Positions 20,457-30,954 of a DNA stretch of 64,000 nt are shown here, one piece after another. The stretch is from CAVVZJ01 sp963752755 (GTDB lineage Bacteria > Planctomycetota > Planctomycetia > Isosphaerales > Isosphaeraceae). Position numbers and translations under genes: made by a program. Every line of letters begins with the position of its first letter. The first letter of the stretch is position 1. Location of the stretch: contig CAVVZJ010000003.1 in assembly GCA_963752755.1 (NCBI GenBank), forward strand, positions 1,178,001-1,242,000, in the 5' to 3' direction. Under the pieces are notes generated by a model. The model did not search any database, had not been told where the DNA came from, and worked only from the letters and a program-made list of their open reading frames with translations.

Positions 20457-21938
20457 CTACGGCTTCGCCTTGCCCGGCCTCTCGCCGTTCATCAGCGACA
20501 GCAGTTCATCGGCCACCTTGTCCGCCTCCAGCCATTTCCTCTCCTTGATGCACGCCTGGAGTTTCTCGGTCAGAGGCATCGCCTGCGCCTTCTTCCCCGA
20601 TCGTTGCACCCAAGCCGGGAGTTCCTTTTGAATGCGTCGCATCTTGCCCTGGAACGCCTCGCTGGAAAACCCGGTCGGAGCGGTCTCGACCAGGGGAGCG
20701 TGCCGCAGGAATTTGGCGTAGGCGGCCAGGGCTTCGGGGTTCTCGGTGGCCCGGCGGAAGAAGTTGTCGCGCATCGCCTCGCCGCCGATACCCCAGGCAA
20801 AGACGTTCACCAGCACCGCGCCGTGGTTGAACATCCGACCCAGGTAGGTCTCCATCGTGGGCTCGCCGGGCATGCTCGTGGGGGACACATTGACACCCTC
20901 GGCGGAGATCCACCCGGGGGTGCCGTGCTTCGCCAGGGCCCTGTAGATCTCCCGGAAGGTCGCCCCCTCGGGGTAGGTGGAGAACCCCGGACGATACGCG
21001 GGGCTGAACGCCACCTCCGGCGGGGCGAAGTTGACCTTCACCGCATAGGATTCCCTGGCGTCCGGTTCGCGTAGCCCCTGGTCGGTGAACGCGATGTGGC
21101 AGAAGATCCGCTCACGGGGAACCCCGCCCTCGTGAAGCGAATCGGCCCAGAGTTCCATGAACTCCTTCACGACCTGGACCCGTTCGAGGTCCGCATCCCC
21201 GGGCGGGTGGCTTTCGCGGAATCCGCGATGGATCAGCGCCCGGTAGCCCAGGGGTCGGCCCGTCTCGAAGTCGCGGCCGATCTGCGTCTCCCAGCCGGCG
21301 ATCACGCCTGCGAACAGGTGCTCCTTCCCCTGGGTTTTCAACGCCGCCAGTTCTCGCTCGATCTCCGCGCCGATCAGTCCCGCGCGGTCCTTCACCGCAG
21401 CCACGATGGCCGGGCTGTTGAAGCACATCTGGGGCGGGAACCGGGTGGGCTCGGGGCCCCAGTCCGCACGCCGACCGGTGCTCGGCGGTTGCTTCCAGCC
21501 CGCAGTTTCGATGTTGTCCGGATTGGACAACAGATCCTTGCGCCGCCCCCAATTCATCGAATCGTCGATGTGAAAGGCAACGGCCACGTCGTTTTCCCGA
21601 GCGACCGCGAAGGCATCGCGGATAAACTGGCGGGTCTCCGGATCGGGCATGTCGAAACAGAGGGGACCCACGGCAAAGGCCAGCTTGTGCCGCACGTCCC
21701 CAGTGGTCCCGATCGCCTGGACCACCTCGCGGACGAACGTCTCCAGTTGCGCCTTGCTCAGCGCCAACCGTCCGGGCATCGGTGGCGGACCCGCATACCC
21801 GGGGAGACCGGTCATGAGCTGGAAGGTCAGATACCTGGTCTCAGCGCCGTCTGCGACTCCCGACCCGGCTGCCGGGGCCTTGATGCAGACGGTCGCTACG
21901 ACGCCGAGGAGCAGCAGCAAGGTCGCGAAGCGAATCAT
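20457..21938 (-). CDS. Secreted protein, probable glycoside-hydrolase-like TIM barrel
   Basis: Intact protein of 493 residues. Residues 1-24 form a signal peptide (FATLLLLLGVVATV). The body alternates strands and helices in a TIM-barrel-like order, with FAVGPLCFDMPDPETRQFI, VAVAFHIDDSMNW, a mid-protein VIAGWETQIG (Glu at a strand end) and GWISAEGVNVSP (second acidic strand end). This resembles the catalytic pair of retaining glycosidases such as the GH42 clan, but I cannot assign a family. The C-terminal 70 residues are a helical extension. It stands alone, convergent with the coiled-coil gene, and would act outside the cytoplasm. Confidence 0.75.
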   Translation of the reverse strand: MIRFATLLLLLGVVATVCIKAPAAGSGVADGAETRYLTFQLMTGLPGYAGPPPMPGRLALSKAQLETFVREVVQAIGTTGDVRHKLAFAVGPLCFDMPDPETRQFIRDAFAVARENDVAVAFHIDDSMNWGRRKDLLSNPDNIETAGWKQPPSTGRRADWGPEPTRFPPQMCFNSPAIVAAVKDRAGLIGAEIERELAALKTQGKEHLFAGVIAGWETQIGRDFETGRPLGYRALIHRGFRESHPPGDADLERVQVVKEFMELWADSLHEGGVPRERIFCHIAFTDQGLREPDARESYAVKVNFAPPEVAFSPAYRPGFSTYPEGATFREIYRALAKHGTPGWISAEGVNVSPTSMPGEPTMETYLGRMFNHGAVLVNVFAWGIGGEAMRDNFFRRATENPEALAAYAKFLRHAPLVETAPTGFSSEAFQGKMRRIQKELPAWVQRSGKKAQAMPLTEKLQACIKERKWLEADKVADELLSLMNGERPGKAKP

Positions 21939-22155
21939 GGAAAGTCCCTGCTGGAACAGGATTTGGATGGCGAGGCCGTGACCCTACCTGACCCTTGGAG
22001 AACCGAACGGGTTGCGCCGGTCTTGTATCCGAGGTGATACCCCGCTCAGAACACCCCAGTTTCAGCGGCTGACCTCTGGATTCGAGCCGGCTGGGCCAGG
22101 TGATGGTTCGGATGCGAATGGTCTTCACGGGATTCGAGCCTGAGGTCTTCCGCGT

Positions 22156-22338
22156 GTGGGGCTGCGCCTGGAGAGCCCCGGCGCGGAGGGACGACCGCCC
22201 CACAGCTAACCTCCCAGGTGGCTAGAGCGGATTTCGTTCGGTCGTCGAGGATTCCAGCCGAGGGCGGCTGTGCCACAAGATTTGTGGGCCAGCCGCCCCC
22301 GGCGGGCCGGCTCTCCACTCATGCGGGAACCGCTCTAG
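22156..22338. repeat. Hairpin-rich intergenic segment bounded by CTAGAGCGG / CCGCTCTAG
   Basis: CTAGAGCGG (22222-22230) is inverted at 22330-22338. Between them GGGCGGCTG...CCACAA pairs with TTTGTGG...CAGCCGCCC, and a second hairpin at 22156-22203 pairs GTGGGGC with GCCCCAC. The rest of 21939-22221 shows no gene. The IS701-type element inserted at the terminal CTAG of this segment. Confidence 0.75.
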
Positions 22339-23855
22339 TTTTACAGCAGCAGCAAATCCGCGGTGTTTCTGGTAACATCGAATCATAGGGAACTGAACAC
22401 GCGAGGACCGGCCGGCCCGTCGCCCCAACACCTCATGTCGGGAGGGAGCCTCCATGACACCGGACGACGTGCGCGCCGCGGCCGAGCGACTGGTCGACTT
22501 CCACGAGCGGTTCGCCCCGCTCTTCGGTAAGGAGCAGGCTCAGGACCATGCCTATGACTACGTCAAGGGCCTGATGGTCTGCCCCGACCGCAAGAGCGTC
22601 GAGCCGATCGCCCTCCTGGTCGGCCACGGCGATGTCTCGGGCCTCCAGAAGTTCATCAACAGCGCCCCTGGCAGTACGACGACGTCCAGGCTGAACTCCA
22701 GGCCGTCTTCGACGGCGAGCTGGTCCCCTCGGCGGCCGGGTCGCCCGCCGGCGTCGTCGGTGTCATCGACGAGTCGGCCTTCGCCAAGCAGGGCGTACAC
22801 TCCGCGGGCGTGGCCCGGCAGCACAACGGCCGGCTCGGCAAGGAAGACAACTGCCAGGTCGGCGTCTTCCTCGTCGGCGTTACCCCCGCGGGGGCCGCGC
22901 TGTTCGGACCACCGGCTCTACCTGCCCAAGCCCTGGTGCGAGGACACGCCTGAGGCCCGGACGCGGCGCGGCAAGGCGCACATCCCCGAGGACGTGACCT
23001 TCCGGCCCAAGGCCCGGATCGCTGCCGAACTGGTCCGCGGGGTCGTCGTGCTCGGTCAGACGCGACTGGACTGGGTGGTCGCCGACGAGGAGTACGGCAA
23101 GGCCGGGCACTTCCACGAGGCGATGGACGAGTTGGAGCAGCGGTACGTGGTCGAGGTGCCGGTGACGACGACCGTCTGGACCGAGGACCCGGCCGGGTGC
23201 GTGCCGGCGTACGGCGGCCGGGGCCAGCCGCCGAAGCGCCCGACACGGGAGGGTGTGAAGTCCGTGGCCGCGGTAGCCGCGGGGCTGCCCGCCGAAGCCT
23301 GGCAGACCCTGAAGGTGCGCGAAGGGGCGTGCGGGCCGCTGGTGTTCGAGTTCGCGGCGGTGCGGGTGTGGGCGATGCGCGACCAGAAGCCGGGGCCACC
23401 GGTGTGGCTGCTGATCCGCCGGTCGCTGGAGGCGATCCCCGAGGTCAAGTACTACATCTCCAACGGCGGGGCCGAGACGCCCTTGAAGGTCCTGGCGTTG
23501 GTCGCCTGCACGCGCCACCGAGTGGAGGAATACTTCGGCGAGGCCAAGACGTACCTGGGGATGGCGCAGTACGAGACGCGGGCGTACGTGGGGTGGCACC
23601 ATCACATGGCGCTGGTGGCGGTGGCGCACCTGTTCGTGACGTTGACGCGTCTGCGTCTGAAAAAAAGTCGAAGGGCCTGACGCTGGACCGGGCGGTGCGG
23701 CTGTTGAGGTCGGCGTTCTCCGAGGCGGAACTGACCGTGGAGAAGGCGATCGCCCTGATGGACTACCACGAGGGGCGGAACAGGATCGCCAAGGCCTCAC
23801 ATGACAAGGCCTGGCACGCCAGGCACGAGGGCGTGAAATACCTGCTGCTGTAAAA
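22339..23855 (+). mobile_element. IS701-type insertion sequence with CTAG target duplication
   Basis: Terminal inverted repeats TTTTACAGCAGCAG (22339-22352) and CTGCTGCTGTAAAA (23842-23855) enclose a single transposase gene. The tetranucleotide CTAG flanks both ends (22335-22338, 23856-23859), which fits the 4-bp YTAR target duplication known for IS701 elements. Joining the flanks restores a continuous CCGCTCTAGCTTGG. Perfect ends indicate a fairly recent insertion. Confidence 0.92.
22454..23853 (+). CDS. IS701 family transposase (three apparent frameshifts)
   Basis: About 466 residues when read through. The N-terminal block (VDFHERFAPLFGKEQAQDHA then YDYVKGLM and RKSVEPIA) is the family signature. 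The first catalytic Asp lies in VGVIDESAFAKQGVHS, followed by GVARQHNGRLGKEDNCQVGV. WVVADEEYG carries the second, and the late block RHRVEEYFGEAKTYLG carries the Glu. The C-terminal segment at 23660-23853 (LLRSAFSEAELTVEKAIALM) runs into the right inverted repeat. Shifts lie near 22668 (a C run one base short of coding SAPWQYDD), 22913 and 23662. Transposition would need an intact copy. Confidence 0.88.
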
Positions 23856-24032
23856 CTAGCTTGGCCGGGATGAATTCGAGATCGCGTCGCTCGTCCTCAC
23901 CGATGCGAGTCCCGGGGCGGCCGCAGCACGAGCAGATCCTGTCGGCTTCGGAGCGCCTGCGGGAATCTTCCCTCCCGACTCGCCCCTTCCGATAATTGAC
24001 CCGTGACCCGCGACCCTCTCCAGGCCAAACCC

Positions 24033-25061
24033 ATGCGACTCGCTCTCTCCCTCCTCCTCCTCCTCCCCGCCCAGGACCTCCCCCCCGAGTCCCCCCCCAA
24101 CCTCGCGGCCGACCGCTCCATCCGCCGCGCCCTCGACTATCTCCAATCGACCCAGCAGCCCAGCGGCGCCTGGACCCTCGGTGACGGCCGCGAGGCCACC
24201 TCGATCACCTCCCTCTCCGTCCTCGCCTACCTCGCCTGCGGCCACCTCCCCGGCCTGCCCGGCCCCTACCGCGGCACCATCGAGCGCGGCATCCGCTACG
24301 TCGTCGATCACCAGCAGACCAACGGCCTGCTCGCCACCAACACCGTCAACGGCCCGATGTACTGCCACGGCATCAGCACCTTGATGCTCGCCGAGGTCGT
24401 CGGCCTCTCCCCCGACGACGTCCTCGCCGCCGACATCCGCGAATCCCTCGCCCGCGCCGTCGATGTGATCCTCCGCGCCCAATCCGTGAAGAAAGACCCC
24501 AACAACGCCGGCGGCTGGCGCTACCAGCCCGACTCCCGCGACAGCGACCTCTCCGTCACCGGCTGGCAGGTCATGGCCCTCCGCGCCGCCAGGGACGCCG
24601 GCTGCACCGTCCCTTCGTCCGCGATCGACGCCGCCGTCTCCTACATCAAGCGCTGCTCCTTCCGCGACGGCGGTTTTGGCTACCAGCCCGGCGGCGGCCC
24701 CAACAACCCCCGCACCGGCACCGGCATCCTCTCCCTCGAAATCTGCGGCGACCACCTCACCCCCGAGGCCCTCGCCGGCGCCGAGTACCTCACCCGCAAG
24801 GACAACGCCCCCCGCTGGTCTTCCCCCTACTTCTTCTACGAGGTCTACTACGTCCCCCAGGCCCTCTTCCAGGTCGGCGACAAGTACTTCCACCCCTACT
24901 ACCCCCGCCTCGTCTCCCTCCTCCTCGACCACCAGGACCACGACGGCTCCTGGCTCTCCGGCGACGGCAACGACCGCACCGGCGGCCGCGCCTACTGCAC
25001 CGCCATGGCCGTCCTCGCCCTCGCCGTCGAATACCGCTACCTGCCGATTTATCAAAGATAA
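24033..25061 (+). CDS. Secreted prenyltransferase/squalene-oxidase repeat protein
   Basis: Intact protein of 342 residues. Start ATG 24033 is chosen because it places a clean signal peptide (MRLALSLLLLLPAQDLPP) at the N-terminus; an in-frame GTG at 24003 is possible. It is an alpha/alpha-barrel with recurrent Gly-x-Trp/Phe turns: SGAWTLGDG, NAGGWRYQPD, RDGGFGYQPGG and HDGSWLSGDG. This is the fold of squalene-hopene cyclase and terpene cyclase repeats, but the catalytic DxDD and DCT(A)E motifs are absent, so cyclase activity is unlikely. Exported proteins of this type are common in planctomycetes. The ligand is unknown. It lies just after the IS701 element. Confidence 0.85.
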   Translation: MRLALSLLLLLPAQDLPPESPPNLAADRSIRRALDYLQSTQQPSGAWTLGDGREATSITSLSVLAYLACGHLPGLPGPYRGTIERGIRYVVDHQQTNGLLATNTVNGPMYCHGISTLMLAEVVGLSPDDVLAADIRESLARAVDVILRAQSVKKDPNNAGGWRYQPDSRDSDLSVTGWQVMALRAARDAGCTVPSSAIDAAVSYIKRCSFRDGGFGYQPGGGPNNPRTGTGILSLEICGDHLTPEALAGAEYLTRKDNAPRWSSPYFFYEVYYVPQALFQVGDKYFHPYYPRLVSLLLDHQDHDGSWLSGDGNDRTGGRAYCTAMAVLALAVEYRYLPIYQR

Positions 25062-25775
25062 TGGAGTGTGGGCTTCGCTCACCATCTTCCCAAATCCTTG
25101 ATTCCCCCACCCACGGGCTCCCCTCGATGCCGAACGGCCGCCGTCTTTTCCTCCCCGGCGGAACCCTCTTCCTGACCCCGGTCACGCGTCTTCGAGCGTA
25201 CCCCGATCGGTGGTAGGCACTCCGGCGCACGCTCGAAGACGCGCTTTGCCCCGGTCACACGTGGTTCCAGCTCTCCCCCGGGTCGTGATGAGTTCCCAAT
25301 CGCCTGGATTTCCCGCCGGTTCCGAGCCCCGTTTCAAGACTGAAGAGGTTGAGGGCGTCCGCAACGTCGCGCTCGGCGTCCGCGCCCGCACAACCGGCTC
25401 TCTGGCAATCCGATCCCCGGAAGCGATTGCGTTGCTCAGCACGACGGACCCTCTCACCACAAGTGCGGCACGAGTGAAATTCTTCCCAATCGACACCGCC
25501 AGCGGCTCTTGTCGATCCTCTGTGTCCCCCGTGCCCTCCGTGGTGAATCCTCCCCCCGCAACGAAACGAACCCGAGCGTTAAGCTGGGCAATTTTCTGAA
25601 CGAACCCAACGCCCTCCGCCCGCGCGACGAAACGAACCCAATGTCATCAGGGGCCAGAGACACAGACGGTCACGCCTCCAGGACAGGAGCCGGCATCGTC
25701 GAGGACTCGACGCCCCCGACCGCGACGGCTCGGCTCCTCTCAACAAGGAAAGGACCCGCGCCTGCGGCTCGTTTT
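25062..25775. other. Non-coding stretch with a GCGTCTTCGAGCGT hairpin
   Basis: No protein-like frame is seen. GCGTCTTCGAGCGT at 25186-25199 is perfectly inverted at 25229-25242, followed by TTTGCCCCGGTCAC, a block that recurs in part at 45845-45870 and 46025-46046. From 25560 to 25645 the motif ACGAA(A)CGAACCC appears three times at irregular spacing. It looks like accumulated repeat remnants. Confidence 0.6.
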
Positions 25776-25893
25776 TGTGCTATAATAATCATTAGTTCCT
25801 TGGCAATCCGGTTGGCATCCCGCTCGCCCGACCACGCTGCGGCATCGCGACGCCGCGGCGCGTCCCGGCGCCGAACGAACTTCAAAATGGGTA
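25776..25893 (-). repeat. Dispersed repeat R, copy 1 (minus orientation)
   Basis: Read on the minus strand it begins TTTTGAAGTTCGTTCGGCG and ends TTATTATAGCACA, with CCGGATTGCCAAGG in between. The same order is found at 33286-33405 and 61067-61174. An open frame through all three copies reads KFVRR...NRIA.E...IIA. It is flanked by non-coding DNA. Confidence 0.8.
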
Positions 25894-26076
25894 ATATTTC
25901 CTTCTAATTCCTTCGCAATTCTAGGTTTGCAATCTGCCATTCCCTCCGATCGAGAGCGTCCTCACGCCGTCTCGCAAACGTCCCGGGCGTGTCTCCGGCG
26001 GCGCTACCTGGCCGTTCGCTCGTCACCCGATTGTTGGTAGACGGTAAAAGAAAACGGTATTCCCCATCCCGCCAGT

Positions 26077-29000
26077 TTAGCGACGCCTCGCCGGCTCGTC
26101 GCTTTCCCGGCGACGTTCGAACCGACTGCCGAGGCGGCCGAGCAGTTCCTCGGCGCGTCGGGAGGGACCGGGCAGGACGACGGGCGTGATCCGGGGGGCG
26201 GTGATCGGTCCGTGGGCGCGGATCAGGAAGACCTGGCCGCTGGCCATGCGCGTGGCGTCGCTGAGACCGGGGATGTGCAGACGCTCGTCGCGGCCGTAGA
26301 GGGGGGTGAACTCCAGGTTGATCTCGCCCTGGGGATCGAGCGTGCCGGAGCCGAAGAGGCTCAGGGTGTTGCCGGTGATCTTGATCGGATCGAGCAGCGC
26401 CTGGCCATCCTTGATCGTGAAGCTCAGGTTGGCGGCGTCGAAGGCCGACTGGCTGGAGCCGTCGCGCGACGAGATCCAGCGGCTTGAGCAGGCGGAAGAC
26501 GAAGGGCAGCTTGCCGAGGTCGCCGTCGTTGAGACGGGCCTGGCCCAGGCCGTTGAGACGTCGCGGGTCGCTGCCGGCGCCGGCCAGTTCGATGGAGCCG
26601 CTGATCCGGCCCGAGAGGTCCTGGTGGCCGGGCAAGGTCTGGGCGTAGCGGGCGAGGTCAGCACCTTCGAGGCGCAGGCGGGCGCGGTACTCGGGTGTCG
26701 TGTCGAGCTGGATCTCCAGGCCGCCACGGACCGTGCCGCCGAGCAGCTTGGCGGCGATGTCGCCGAGCATGGCTCGGCCCTGGCCGACCGTCAAGGGTGA
26801 GCTGAAGTTCGTCACCTGCTGGCCGGCGATCACGAAGCTATCGAGTTCCAGGGCACCCGCCGTGACGAGGCTTCGGCCATCGAAACGGCCGTGGACGTTG
26901 ACGATCTGCCCCTGGATATGCTCCAGCGGGATGCCGGCGGCAATGCTGTTGTCATGGAAGAAGACCTTGGCCTTGGCCCAGGCGCAGACGGCCGGGTCCT
27001 CGATCGCGACCGCTCCAGGAGATCGCCAGGTTGCCCTTGCCCGAGAACGGCCGGCCGTCGTCGAGCCGGGCGGCGAACTCGGCCATCAACGGGAGGCATG
27101 ATCTGCCGAAGCTCGGCGTCGAGTCGCAGCCGACGCACCTCCAGGTCCTCGACGCCCAGGTCGAACCGCCCCGTGTCGAAGAGCCGGACCTGCCCGGTTC
27201 GGAAGCGGACCGGGGCCTCGCGGAAGTTGAAATCGACGCCGCTCATCGTCACCAGGCCGTTGTCGAAGACGAACGTGCCACGGACGTCCTGCATCGACGG
27301 CAGCACGATCTTCTCGCCCGGCGCCAGTCCCGGCGTGCCGGGCGCGGGCGTGAGCACCAGCTTCACCCGCGCGTCGTCCTGACCGGCCGACGGTCAGCCG
27401 CAGCCAGGTCCGGTCCGGCCGCGCCGGGTCCTCGTAGCCGGCGACGACGTGGGCCTCGACCCGCGTCGAGCCGGTCGGGTTGAGCAGGTGCCAGGTGGCC
27501 TGCCACTCGCGCGGCAGGGCGTTGAGCAACTGCGAGTCGAACCGGAGGCCAGTGGCGCTCAGCGTCACGTCGGCCGCGAACTTCCCCGGACCGACGACCT
27601 CCGCCCGGCCGCTGGCCTCGATCCGGGCCAGGCCGTTCTCGCCGCTGCATGTCGGTGAAGACGCAGTGGTTCGGGGTGGACCTCCAGCCGGCCAGTCAGG
27701 CGCTGCACGGGGTACGGCAGGCCGTCCCAGGTGACGGCGCAGCCGTCGTTGAGGAACAGCTTGGCATCGACCCGCACGTCGCCCCGCTCGTCGTGGTGGT
27801 CGGGCCAGGGGCGTGCGGCTCAGGTGGGCGGTGCCGCGGATCGTGCCGGTCGGGTGGAACTGGGCGACCAACGGCCGGATATCCTCCGGCAAGGCCCGGA
27901 CGAACGGCCCGTCCACCTCGATCGGCACCGCCCCCGCGGCGAAGTCCATCTCGACGAGCGCCTCCGGCCCCGGATTGTGGATCGTCCCCGACGCCGTCAT
28001 CGGCCGGCCGCCGACGACCGTCTCCAGGTGCTCGATCCGCATCTCCGGCCCCGCCCAGACGAGGTCGCCATGGACATGCTCCAGCGGGAACGGGAAAAGC
28101 CGATAGCACATCGCCACATCAATCAGATGCACCCCCAACGCGAAGGCGATCGGCTTCCCCGGACCCGGCCGCTTCGCCTTCAAGGCCAGGCTCACCAGGC
28201 CGAGGCTCGATTGTCCCCTCGGGGGCGAAGTCGTCCCAGACCGTCTGCATGTCCGGCGGCATCCGACGCCTCAGCTCGCCGTTCAGCTCCAGCTCGGAGA
28301 CGGCCAGGTCCAGCTCCAGCGGCCCGTTCTCCGGGTCCGTTCGCGTCGAACGCGGCGTGGCGGACATGGACCCGCGTCTTGCCGTAGAATCCCTCGGCCC
28401 GCGTGACCGTCAGCCGGCCGTCCTCGAACCGCGCCGACGCCGAGACGCCGCTGAGCGGAAACGGCAGCTCCCGGCAGGCCCAGGCCCCATCGTGCAGATC
28501 GGCCTTCAATGCATACTGCACTGCCCCACCCCCGTCCGGGCGACCGCAGCGGAGGTGCTCCAGGACCAGGTCCAGCTCGCCGCCGTTGAGGCCCGACCTT
28601 GTCCCAGGCGGCCTGCCAGTCGGGTGGCAGGCGATGCCGCAAGGTCTCCGAGATCGTCAGGCCGGTCAGGTCGCCGCGCGTCAGGCAGACCCGGCCGCCG
28701 ATGGTGTCGAGCGTTCCTTCCACGACCAGCCGCTCGAAGGCGTCGCCCTGCGCCGAGCCGGCGAACGTCGAAGACGCCGTCGGCCTCGGTCGGCTCGAAC
28801 GTCAGCTCGGCACCGTGCAGGACCACGGCCGGACCGCGGTCGTCGATCAGCTCGATGGTCCCCTTGCTGATCCGCACCGTCGGCCTGAGCCTCGGCGTCA
28901 CTGGGAACGGGTCGGCCAGCAAGCCCTCGACGTTCCACGAGCCATCCCGCCGCCGCTTCAGCCGCAGGGTCGGCTGCGCACACGATGATTTCGCGAGGAT

Positions 29001-29328
29001 CGAACTCGCCCTTCCAGAGCTTCTTCATGTCGCAGCGGATCTGCAACCAATGGCGTCCGCACCGCCGCGAACGGCCCGCCGTCGAGCGGCTGCCAGAGCG
29101 TCACCTGCTTCAGATCCACCCCGCCCCCGAGCAGGTGCAACTGCACCCGGTCCATGACCAGTTGCGATCCCGGCAGATATTTCGGCAACTGCGCATTGAT
29201 CAGGGCTTCGCAGTGTGTCGCTGTCCGTGATGTACGTGTACGCGAACCCCAGCGCCCCGGCCGCCACCGCCAGGACGAACAAGCAACCCCCAGACGATCA
29301 GCTTCCTGATCCGCGTCCTCAGGCGCAT
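26077..29328 (-). CDS. AsmA-like/TamB-type membrane-anchored protein (at least ten frameshifts)
   Basis: Successive minus-strand segments in alternating frames assemble into one protein of about 1,080 residues. It starts MRLRTRIRKLIVWGLLV, with a single N-terminal membrane anchor continuing FVLAVAAGALGFAYTYI. Long beta-rich repeats follow (VDLKQVTLWQPLDGG; VRISKGTIELIDDRGP; LPPDWQAAW; MPPDMQTVWDDFAPEGTI; FHPTGTIRGTAHLSRT; FDSQLLNALPREWQATW). It ends in an AsmA C-terminal-like domain (AANLSFTIKDGQALLDPIKI, then GSGTLDPQGEINLEFTP). Members span the periplasm and are linked to lipid transport or outer-membrane assembly. The density of shifts is the highest in the window, so real decay cannot be excluded. 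Confidence 0.75.
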
Positions 29329-29450
29329 CGCCGCGACCTCCTTGTCGCCTCGCCGGAGGCTCTGGGCGGTAGGCGGCAGAGATTCTTGACTTCGACCCGC
29401 CGCCGTTGATTCAATCATCATTATTTCAACTTAATAATGTTATCTAATCA

Positions 29451-30769
29451 TTATGTCCAGAGATTTTCCCGAGCGCCCCACGTCAGCCCGAAAGCCGCCA
29501 GCCCGAACGCCGGCACGGCCGCCGGGATGCGATAGCGGATCGAGCTGACGAAGACCAGGTGCAACGCCGCGAAATACAGGAGCGGACCCGCCAGCAGCAC
29601 CAGCGCCCGCACGTCCCGCCGGCGGTCCCACAACCCCAGAAGGATCAAGACATACAGCGGAACCGTCACCACCGCGCTCGCCAGGTTGACCCGGAACGGA
29701 GGCGAACTGATCGGCGTTCGGCCACGGGCTCCAGAACCGCGCCGCCTTGATCGTGGCCAGTTCCAGCACCCGGCCGGGATGGTTCCGGGCGAACCTCAAG
29801 GCCGCGTCGCGGAGGGCGGCGTCCTGCGTCACCTCGTCGAGCCGGCGAATCGCCGGGTCGTCGAGGAACCGCATGTCGCTGGAGCCGTCCGCGTCCGGTC
29901 GCAAGCCGTCGTAGAGGCTCGCCCCCATCCAGAGCGCCGTCGGCACGAACCGCCCGTAGATCCGCGCGTTCCTCGACCCACCAGGCCCCAGCACCACGAC
30001 CACGCCCAGCGCCACGACGGCCGCCCCCTTCAGGGCCAGGCCCCGCCGTCCCCGACCCGCCAGCACGACCCAGGCGGCCAGCACCGCCGGCACGAACAAG
30101 GCCCACGACGGCCTCACCAGCACACCCGCGCCCGCCGCGATCCCCGTCGCCAGGGCGACGACTGGCCACGTCCGCGAAGCCATCGATTCCCGGCCGCGCC
30201 AGAGCGTTGCCAGGCCCCAGAGCATCCCCAGCATCAGCGGCACGAACAGCGCTTCCGACAGGATCAAGGCCGACGTCGCCGCCGAATACGGCTCCAGGGC
30301 CGCGATCCCACCCGCCAGCAACGGGCACCGACCGACCTGCCTGCGTCCCGAACCGTCCGGGTCGAGCCGCTCCACCAGCTTCATCAGGAGCCCGACCGCG
30401 ACCGTCCCCAGGCGCCGCCTGCACCAGCCGCACGGCCAGCGTCGAGGGGCCGAACAACGCCCGGCAGGCCGCCAGGAAGAGGGGATAACCCGGCGTCCGC
30501 AGGGCGTAGTGGGGCACGTCGTACTGCATGACGACGTAGGGCTCGCCCCCCAGGATCGCCCCGGCCAGGTGCCAGTAAATCCGCGTGTCGTCGAACAGGC
30601 ACAGTTCCCCCCGCCTCCGCGCCGCCCACTCCACCACGAACGCCGCCGCCACCCGAACGACCAGCGCCCCGGCCAGCACGCCGACCACCGCCCGCGTCGT
30701 GCCGCGACGCTTGGCCGCGCGGGGACCCGGTCTGCTGACCTTGACGTCGGCTCCGCCATCGGGACTCAT
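29451..30769 (-). CDS. GT39-type membrane glycosyltransferase (two frameshifts)
   Basis: About 439 residues. Start ATG 30769 gives MSPDGGADVKV. After a first helix (GVLAGALVVRVAAAFVV) the luminal loop carries LCLFDDTRIYWHLAGAILGG with the Asp pair typical of ArnT/PMT-like enzymes, then PHYALRTPGYPLFLAACRALFG. About ten membrane helices follow (LALKGAAVVALGVVVVLGP; SAVVTVPLYVLILLGLW). It probably transfers sugars from a polyprenyl-phosphate donor on the outer face of the inner membrane; the acceptor is unknown. Shifts lie near 30415 and 29700. It is transcribed towards the AsmA-like gene, with an AT-rich gap (29400-29450) between them. Confidence 0.83.
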
Positions 30770-30954
30770 CAATCATCGTTGGGGAAGGATCTCGGCAGAC
30801 GTGTCCGCGTCGCCCGGAGGCCGGTTCGCAGAGGTTCTGCATGTTACGACCGCCCGGCGAGACGGTCAATCGCAACCGCCGCCCTTCGGCCTCCACTCAA
30901 TCGAAGGAGAATTAGAGCTGCGTTGGCGATATGAATTTTTATTTACTGTATCTC

